Both the position numbers and the translations under genes were made by a program. From positions 1,054,001-1,118,000 of the forward strand of contig JAZGUH010000402.1 of the NCBI GenBank assembly GCA_037893225.1: 64,000 nt of DNA, written 5' to 3'. This stretch comes from Hippasteria phrygiana (taxonomy: Eukaryota; Echinodermata; Asteroidea; Valvatida; Goniasteridae). Below are positions 56,758-64,000 of this stretch, one piece after another (positions within the stretch are counted from its first letter, which is position 1; each line of letters opens with the position of its first letter). The notes beneath the pieces were generated by a model that was not told the DNA's origin, did not search any database, and saw only the letters and a program-made list of their open reading frames with translations.

Positions 56758-57353
56758 TTTGAAGTAATAGAAAGGTCAGAGGCTTTTGGAGGGTCAAAGA
56801 CTCGTAGGGTTAGAAGCATTTTGTGTGTGCTTTGTAGCTCCACTGTACATGTACCTAGATCTGTTCCTTCAAAGCATGTAGTGCCATTCTTAGTGGAACT
56901 ATGACAAACACAAACTTTTTACTCGGTCTTCCTGACAGCCCATTCCATGTCCGGACCAACCAAGAAAAAAAAATAATAAAATGGTATTCAGTAGGTGGAC
57001 AGGGCGGCTCGCATGATACATTTACAGCAGATCGTCAAAACCAATTTTATGAGATTAGCTCCCTGCACCGGGCAGAAGTGCCCCAATCGGATTAAAGACC
57101 GCTTAATTAATAGCAACCGCCGGAGTTCAGAGCCTGCCGACAAGTTCGGTTTCTCGCTTCGGGATTCCGTTAGCCTGGAAATTGAATCTTAAAAGTACAT
57201 GTTAGGGAGCATGCGATATCTATTTGCAGCCACTGTGTTCATTTTGCATATTTATTATAGTAGTTGACATTATTGACATAAAATAAATAAATATAAATAT
57301 TTATAAATATAAGTATTTATAGATATATATAAAAATAAATATTATACATGTAC
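56758..57353. other. Unique block at 57000-57200, then AT-rich spacer
   Basis: 57000-57200 is repeat-free and contains CGGATTAAAG (OTX/bicoid-like GGATTA) and CTTAATTAATAGC (homeodomain-like). 57240-57350 is nearly pure AT. Regulatory function is inferred only. Confidence 0.3.
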
Positions 57354-58034
57354 AGGCCTTTTCACACTAGAGTATCTATCCCCGGGGTGAACTCGCCCCT
57401 TTGCGAGTTCACCCCGGGGATCGGCACAGTCGTTTCTCACTTGAACAAGGCGGTCATCAGGGCGAACGTTTATCGAGTGGTGCGCATGCGTAGTTTACGC
57501 ATTACCCCAGATATCTCGGTGGTGGAAGCGCCCGAAGATTTGTCCCACACAGTGCAACAGTTACAAACATGGCGCCTGCCAGTGGGATTGATGTCACATG
57601 AGAAGCAATGTTTGTTTCTGTTTCATCCGTTAGCAAAGAATGCAAATACCGGGTACCCGGCCGCGCCGCACACCAGCGTAATTAAAAGCATACATATATT
57701 CTACGTTATGTCATGTTAAAACATGATGCGTGCAATTCTGTTGTTGCGTTGATGATATGCAATGGTCTAAATAACGCGCGCTTTTGGTGATCTTTGTGCC
57801 ATTGCTCACCCCAGGGCGAACTCACCCCTTCACCATTTCTCACTACCATTCTCGCCCCGGGGAAAGTGTCTCGCCCCGGGAACAGAGCGGGGATGAGCTA
57901 TCTCGGGGGGTAGAGCGGGGGTGTGACACGGGGGTGAAAATTTCAAGTGTGAATCAGGGCTTATTTTCACCCTCCGCGTCGCCCTGGGTCCACCCCCGCG
58001 ATTTGGTCTAGTCACTGCTAGTGGGAAAAGGCCT
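57354..58034. mobile_element. Harbinger-like element with GGCCTTTTCACACTAG ends
   Basis: AGGCCTTTTCACACTAG and CTAGTGGGAAAAGGCCT are inverted with one mismatch. Subterminal CCCCGGGGTGAACTCGC words occur in both orientations. A perfect hairpin with 19-bp arms and a 6-nt loop spans 57378-57421. The termini match those of 21306-22817. The 3-bp duplication is not visible here. Confidence 0.7.
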
Positions 58035-58240
58035 CAAGTGGACCAACAACAACTTCACTTTCATCTTACTTTACCTTGGTTCTAAGCCCCTCGGAGAGGC
58101 GCAACCATGGGGGATATGCCTCCCCTCTCCAGCTTCGGCCTGTTTCCCCTCCCTACCTAAGATTGCAGTAACTGCTGTGAAGAAAAAGTCAAGCCTGCTG
58201 TGTCAAGTGCCCCCTAGAAAAGAAGTTGGTATCCCACCCA
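58035..58240. other. Unassigned sequence
   Basis: No recognised feature. Confidence 0.3.
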
Positions 58241-58735
58241 GGTTCAATGTAGTATTGGGCAGTTCCGGCAGTTTCCCGGTTCTACCCGGTTCCACTTTGG
58301 GAACCGGAACCACGAATCAAATCTTTTCAAGAACTGGGTACCCGCTATGCTCGGTTCCGGCTCCAAAAGAATCGGTTCCAGAGTAAATTACCCATTCTCT
58401 ATGCACAAAGCCCAGAGCCCAGAATCGGCTCCAATTCAATCACGTGAAGGCCCGGGACATTCACTCTGGCTAGTCAGAACAATGGCAGGGAAAACCACTC
58501 GCACGCCCATCACAAACCACTCTTTGCAGTCATGAGGCCGAGCATTGACCCGATACTGGCTCTGTACCATGGATAATAAAAGTATTGAATGGCACAATTA
58601 CTCTGGGGCATGGCTAGACCGAATTTAAGCCAGGTAGATCCGTGACTCATTCAGAGCCGGGTATTTTGTACCTGTACCCAGGTCTATCAGAGCCGATTTC
58701 AGCACTCGGAGCCGGTTCCAAGTATGCCCACAGAC
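58241..58735. repeat. GGTTCC/GGAACC-rich block, possible decayed hAT element
   Basis: CCCGGTTC, ACCGGTTC, GGAACCGG and GAGCCGG words recur on both strands, as in the subterminal regions of the 8342 hAT. No clear ends were found. Confidence 0.4.
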
Positions 58736-59350
58736 AGTACAGCGGAGATTGAGTGTCACTCGGTTAGAGGAGTCAAGCTTGCTCAGCCCTTACACGCGTA
58801 CAGTCTACATTTTGTGCATTGAAGGCTGGGTAGTGTACGTGTGTAGTGAATCAATCTATTCTACACATCCGAATGGGGTGAACGCTATGAGATTTCGGAC
58901 TTTCCTTCCCTTTAAAAAACAATCCTCCGGAGTCACGAATTAGAAAAAAAGAAATGAATTCGAACCTAATGAAATTTCGGACTTGATTTCCCTTTTTTTT
59001 AAATCTTCCAAAGCTGCAAATTTGAAAAAGAAATCTGACTTTAAAAAGCAGTAACATTGAGGTTTGGAACCCACAATCTCCAATCTCTACGCCTTCGACT
59101 GAGCAATTGGTATGCTTGGCTGACGATGAAAATTAATTGCATTATATACCTAGATGTATAATATATGCGTACGTATATTAAAAGTATTGTAGAGGGTGCT
59201 CAACAATCCTTCCATTCGGATGTTGTTTGAAAAAAAAAAAATTGTGTCCTGGCATACTAGTTAGGCACACATAAGGTTTATTAAAATTGATGAGGGGATT
59301 TTGTACCTGTATTTTTCCCTCCATTAACATATAAACCTGTCCACATAGTT
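58736..59350. other. Unassigned sequence
   Basis: A short repeat (GAATTCGAACCTAATGAAATTTCGGACTT) has a weaker relative at about 58888. No gene. Confidence 0.3.
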
Positions 59351-59530
59351 GTACTTCCCCAATACGTCCGAGGACAATGCTTTGTGTTTCCTATTGTTCC
59401 TTTAATATAACCAACCCCCATAGACTAAGCACGTATCCTTACGTTCGAGGACCGATTTCAACAAAAGACTCTACGTTCGAGGACTGAAAGGTTTCTTTGT
59501 GTTTCCTTTCTTCTCTTGTCCTCGGAGATA
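59351..59530 (-). mobile_element. CCGAGGACAA MITE (family S), copy 5
   Basis: CTTCCCCAATACGTCCGAGG, GACTAAGCACGTATCC and CTTCTCTTGTCCTCGGAG, the reverse complement of the 48819 copy with few changes. Confidence 0.9.
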
Positions 59531-59986
59531 TATACAGTGCACGTACCAATGTACGTGTAAGTATACATGTGTGTGTGCATAACTTGTACGTAAAATTGGA
59601 AGGCCAATTTCAAGTTTTTGGAAAATGTTCTTGAATTAATTTAGCTTCAGGTCATGTGGTACGCATGGAAACCCACCATTTACAAAAGTTTGGATTTTCA
59701 GCATCCCAGAATGCTCAAAGGGACCATAGTGGGCCATAAAAAATGGAAATTGTGCTGTAATGCTGAGACTAAACGTCAAACATTTTGACAAAAAGTTGAT
59801 TTTCCTGGGCCGTTCAAGGAAAAACCATTTTAAAGCGCATGCATTGCAGAACCAATACATATACACGAACACAGATTCCAGCTTTGTAATGAATTATGAA
59901 CATTTTCTGTATCTACATTACTGTCGTAGCTTTATGATAAATATTAATTATATTGCCGTATTCCTCAACCACAGATGTATACACTG
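59531..59986. other. Unassigned sequence
   Basis: No recognised feature. Confidence 0.3.
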
Positions 59987-60230
59987 TACCATTAGATTTA
60001 ATATGCGTACGGGATACATGTACGTGTGCGGCTCGAGAAAAATCGCTTATTAAATCACCATTTTGTGTGATAATTTTATCAGTTTTACATTATACATTTC
60101 AACATTTTTATATGAGATGTAAATTGCCGATAGTGTACCACATGAAATAACAATGCGAAATGGTGATTGAACAGGCAACATTTTCGAGCCGCATACGTAT
60201 CCCGTACGTGTATCAAATCTAATGGTCCCT
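59987..60230. mobile_element. MITE with ~80-bp inverted repeats (ACCATTAGATTT)
   Basis: ACCATTAGATTTAATATGCG and GGGATACATGTACGTG at the left are matched inverted by GTATCCCGTACGTGTATC and AAATCTAATGGT at the right. TGCGGCTCGA and ATCACCATTT are also paired. Target duplication not resolved. Confidence 0.8.
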
Positions 60231-61171
60231 ATTGTGTGCAAAATGCATCCTAATCAAAAATGAGTCAAAACATAAATTCACATTACAGCAAAATGTCATT
60301 ATAACAAACATGGGATCCACAAAAAAGTGTTCACTATAATCTGATAATGGTCGTTTGTTATAATGAATGATGGTATGTTTATGTATTAAATATAACAATA
60401 TGGGAGCCAGAAGATGTTGGTCATTACATCTAAAAGATGTTTGTTATATTAAGCCAAATGAGGTGCCTGCGGATCAGTGCCAATCTGGCATTGAACCGAG
60501 TAGACTGGAGAAGCACAATCCAGCAAAACGGACATGATCAGTACACAGTCCAACCCTCGAGCATGGAGACAATCGGACTCTAGTTGTACATGCAGTAGTA
60601 GTTCGGTATAGCAGTGTTTGTTATAGTGAAGTTCTGTACATTGTATTCATAGCCTACGACTACAAATGTGATTTCAGCTTTTAAATCAGACTTTGCACAG
60701 TATGTACACATATATGTACATGGTGAGGATGTACAATTTGTCTTGCCATATGTAACTCGTTGTTACATGTAGATGATACAAATGAATTAGAAACGAACAT
60801 GTATTTGAGGCTGACGGATATTGAGTTTTTGAAATGCAACAAGTATGTACTGGCGTACATTGCAGTAAGGCCCCAAAAAAAATTGTTTAGTTGTCCTCGA
60901 CCGCCCGCCCCTATTTTTCGGCCCACGCCAAAAAATTTTTATTTTTTTTTTATAAGTTTTTTTTTCAATTTTATCCAAAGACTCGAATTGTTTTCGCTGG
61001 TTGATTCGTTCCAATCTCGTTTCTATCTTTATTTTGTTATTTGTAATGCACAAACACGACCCTACCTTTTACTCCAGAGTTTGAAAGTTCATATTCTAGT
61101 ATCAGTGTGTGACTTCGCACAATAAATATCTCGATGGAAATACACACGGTACAGAAATACACAAATGCAGC
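60231..61171. other. Unassigned, with repeated TTTGTTATA words
   Basis: TTTGTTATAATGAA, TTTGTTATATTAAG and TTTGTTATAGTGAAG recur at about 60353, 60429 and 60617, resembling degenerate pogo-type ends. 60920-60980 is T-rich. No gene. Confidence 0.35.
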
Positions 61172-61336
61172 GTGGCCACTCATCAAATTTCAAATTCCCA
61201 AGATTCATCCAGTAAAATTCTCAAGAATTCCCAAGGCGATGGAAAACACTGTGCAAAGAGCATCGGAATAAGCACTTTGCGCATGTGCAATCACCAAAAT
61301 TCCCACGATCTTGGGAAAATCCCAAGGAGTGGCCAC
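61172..61336. mobile_element. 165-bp MITE with GTGGCCACTC ends
   Basis: GTGGCCACTC and GAGTGGCCAC are perfect inverted ends. AATTCCCAAGATTC pairs inside with GATCTTGGGAAAAT. Confidence 0.75.
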
Positions 61337-62513
61337 AGTGCACACATGTATAACGCACGAGGCTAAAATGTTATGAAAATCGCTTTTTGAGAAATAAACT
61401 TATGAAAAAATAAAATCTCAAAATTTTTCTGATTATATTCTTCAATCACTATATATTTTAATATTTAGTTTGGATTTTTTTTTTTTATACATGTATTTAC
61501 ACAAACGATTAAATAATAAATATTCAAACAAAAAATGCCTTAACTGAACGTGTATACAATGCACAGGGGAAGCCAAGATGACGTCTTTAATACAAGCTCC
61601 GCATTCATTGCAAACTGGGTGTAAAAGTCTTGTTTGGTTGTATGTGCAGTGTGCCTACAACATCGAAACTTCGTGAGGTTTTTTGGTTGAATGTTGAGCC
61701 AGCTCAAATACAACCAAACAAATGTTTTATTTTTTGCCTAATGCCATATTGTATACATGTGTACACGAGGCACGTAACTTTAATGTCAAACTTGTGTAGT
61801 GCCTCAACGAATTAAATATGCCATTTGGTAATCAAAAAATTCCCCTTACATGTTTATCCCTTGCCCTTCTGATGCCAAAGAGATTATATACAGGCATGCT
61901 TGGGGAACGTCTTGGGAGAAGTGACAGTGCGTGAAAGTCATTCAGAAACTATAGAATGGCTGATGAGCTCCCAGTGCTTTGGGTTTCATTATAACGATGG
62001 GCCTGTCATTCTGCATGCTGTATTGCCATAGTCTCCAGTAAGGATAACATACGGACATGTCTGTATGTACCAACACCGAGCCTGGAAATGTACACTTATG
62101 CTGAAATTTTAAAGACGCTGTTGGGAGGCTGCCAACACGTCATCGGGCCGACATCTGGGGCCGATTTTGTGGATCTGCTCAGCGCCAAATATTACTGAGT
62201 AAATGCTTGTGCTTAGAATTAGCAAATATCGGCTGGGAACCAGTCACAGGCAACATCATGAGTCATTTTGGCTGGTAACCTGTTTATAAGCAGAAATTTT
62301 CTGCCATAAAATTGGCCACTGGCCCATTGGAGTGTACATGAATTTGTCACTGTAGTGTGGGCGGTCTGAAATATACAACAAACATTTTAGCTGGGTCAAT
62401 ACATGCATCTCCTGCGCATACGTGTATGTATACGTACAAAATAGTTGCCCGAAAAAGCATTGCTTTGTGTGCACACTTGGTTTTATGAACACTTGTCTCG
62501 TTGTTAACCCCTT
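61337..62513. other. Unassigned; 61860-62260 is unique and complex
   Basis: 61430-61560 is AT-rich. 61860-62260 lacks repeats, with GATAAC and CGATTTTG words. No coding signal. Confidence 0.3.
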
Positions 62514-62723
62514 GCGTACGGATGACGCCATAGGGCGCCAAAAAAACGGTGCCACCAGGCCGGATGATGCCACTGGCCGCTGTTTGTGCAGTTTCAATCC
62601 ATTGTTGGATTATTGTGTATGTCATGCTTGACTGCACAAACACATTGTAGCGGTTCGATTTGGCTGCCAGAACCGCTGCAACACCCCGACGTCTCCCGTA
62701 AAATACCGTGCTCAAGGGGTTAA
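62514..62723 (+). mobile_element. TTAA piggyBac-like MITE, family P1, best-preserved copy
   Basis: TTAACCCCTTGCGTACGGAT at the left and GCTCAAGGGGTTAA at the right, with TTAA at both sides. 210 bp. CAATCCATTGTTGGATTATT core. Used as the family reference here. Confidence 0.9.
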
Positions 62724-63739
62724 GTTTACATGTATCTTGCTTAGCCATTATTGACATTAACAGTGTTGACTTTTTAAATGCATGAAAATGAGTACAAGTG
62801 CAGGTGTGGAATGAGCATGCTATTTTAATGAGCTTTCCATCTACGTACATTGTATAGCTTGTGCGCGTACATGGCAGTCTAGCAGGCTTCACTCCATACA
62901 GCAAGTTGGCTTGATTTTTCATTCTGTTGATTTTGTTTACTGTTGGTAATTAATAGACACCCGCAGGGTGCATTATAAATATTAGACTAAATCTTTACCA
63001 TATCTGGCATTGTGTACCAAGATCACAAAGTCACTGTCTGAGTACCAGCACCTAATTAAAGTATTAACCACAAGATAAATGTGTACATTGTATATACACA
63101 TAGGTGTATGTACAAATATATGCTACACACAATCCTCCCATGTCCCATTATTACATCAACGCATTTCTGACAGTGCCCGACTTATAAAGCCCCACATTTT
63201 GGACATCTACATGAAGCTGACACCACACGAAAACCCATCTTGCCATCATTTTCAGAAATCTCCCCGGAAGGCAGATAAAGATTGCCATGGTAACCAACCA
63301 ACGTGCCTTCGCGTTTTGTGTGGGACGAGTCCTGTCAGGTCAAATCTCCCCTGCTTGCCGGTGAATTCTGTTGGCAGCACGGCGCGTAAAGGATTTGGCC
63401 AGCTCTGACTTTGTGTGATTAGATGGATTGTGTGTGCTGAGTGAGTCCCTTCGTTCATGAGTTTTGAGTCCTGTTTGGCTGTCCAGTACATGGTCATGAT
63501 GGTGCATGGAAGATCCCCAAGCCCCCCCCCCCTTAACTTTCCTTCAATTACTTTAATGACACACCTGTCAAATGCCTGGGTGTACATGTGTGTACATTGC
63601 CATGTCATTTGAATCGAGGTGTACATGTACAAGTACATGTAAAAGTAATCTTTTAGATTTTATGAAGTGGTACATGTATGTATTCCAATAATGGAATGTG
63701 CTATTTGTACAAAATCAAGTTTACATGGTTGCTTAAAAG
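62724..63739. other. Unique block at 63120-63440, flanked by ACATGT-rich sequence
   Basis: 63120-63440 is repeat-free and GC-balanced. The flanks hold TACATGTACAAGTACATG near 63620 and a C10 run at 63522. Frames of 109 and 128 codons overlap on opposite strands, so neither is credible. Confidence 0.3.
63281..63294. promoter_or_regulatory. RFX X-box-like palindrome
   Basis: ATTGCCATGGTAAC matches the GTTGCC-N-GGTAAC X-box pattern with one difference, and AGATAA (GATA-type) lies 10 bp upstream. Binding is inferred from the motif only. Confidence 0.35.
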
Positions 63740-64000
63740 TTAAAACCCTAACCCCCAAGGCATTTTTACTAGGAAGTGTCCTGAACCTGTCAAAATCCAA
63801 CACTGTGCAGTGGCACATCCGTAGTTTAGACAAATTGGGGCATCATAGCTCCATGTATAAGTAATGGTGCCAAGGCTCTACAGTCCTGAGCCCATCAAAA
63901 TTCAACACAACCTGCTGTTGGAGTACAATAGTACAAAAGTTTTGAATGAGACACTGAGCAAAAAATCTGCCCCCAAAATGTCAAATTATTTGCGGCCTGA
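63740..64000. mobile_element. CCCTAAC-started element (family T, copy f), cut by the window end
   Basis: TTAAAACCCTAACCCCC is followed by ACTAGGAAGTGTCCTGAACC and TCAAAATCCAACACTG units, like the 40770-41041 element. The right end lies beyond the window or is lost. Confidence 0.55.

Noticed and set aside
58241..58735. A complete hAT element
   Set aside because: GGTTCC-rich subterminal words are present, but no terminal inverted repeats or 8-bp duplication could be found.
1..64000. Numerous open frames of 60-140 codons on all strands
   Set aside because: Most start at non-ATG or arbitrary codons, overlap one another, cross repeat borders or translate low-complexity DNA. Only the transposase shows recognisable motifs.
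1..64000. LTR retrotransposons, LINE reverse transcriptase or endogenous virus
   Set aside because: No reverse transcriptase, integrase or long direct terminal repeat was seen in any frame.

Overview
The window reads as non-coding DNA from a large animal genome, probably a marine invertebrate. Echinoderm, hemichordate, amphioxus and mollusc are all possible, and I cannot decide among them from sequence alone. It is AT-biased and saturated with the palindromic word ACATGT/TGTACA. It has many long C or G homopolymers and is filled with short inverted-repeat transposons. There is no bacterial-style gene organisation, rRNA or CRISPR array. Apart from one Tc1/mariner transposase, no open frame looks like a conserved protein. 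The other frames of 60 to 175 codons look like chance openings or repeat translations. The stretch is best taken as intergenic or as a large intron. One weak candidate host exon is at 8080-8198.

Layout. 1-3.9 kb: ACATGT arrays, a motif-rich inverted-repeat element (1148-2432) and a unique GC-richer block. 3.9-7.9 kb: a roughly 460-bp repeat split by four successive insertions (TTAA element, AATT MITE, hAT, Helentron-like). An unsplit reverse-orientation copy at 44887-45345 serves as the empty-site control. 8-21 kb: a second hAT (8342-8928), several long hairpins, TTAA elements and a tRNA-like foldback family. 21.3-22.8 kb: a Harbinger-like element carrying Myb/SANT-like coding remnants. 24-32 kb: small MITEs and tracts with no assigned feature. 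33.2-35 kb: a MITE interrupted by a 1.3-kb palindrome-rich element. 36-45 kb: hAT-like, TTAA and Harbinger-like elements. 45.35-47.6 kb: a MITE interrupted by a full-length Tc1/mariner whose transposase has one frameshift. 48-64 kb: more copies of the same families, with a few repeat-poor blocks.

The families fall into groups. (1) TTAA-flanked, piggyBac-like non-autonomous elements in three terminal types: CCCNTTG-like, CCAGTTCG, and CCCTAAC, the last mimicking telomeric repeat. (2) Elements ending in TTCACACTA, with subterminal regions packed with one short motif that differs between families. (3) hAT elements with 8-bp duplications. (4) A 25-bp-TIR MITE with at least six copies. (5) A 180-bp CCGAGGACAA MITE with five copies. 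(6) Foldback elements with a tRNA-like B box in their arms. The only transposase in the window is that of the Tc1/mariner, so all other families would have to be mobilised from elsewhere.

Several unique blocks (about 2.8-3.4, 13.6-14.0, 41.3-41.8, 57.0-57.2 and 63.1-63.4 kb) are free of repeats and contain homeodomain-, GATA- or RFX-like words. They are the best places to look for conserved regulatory DNA.
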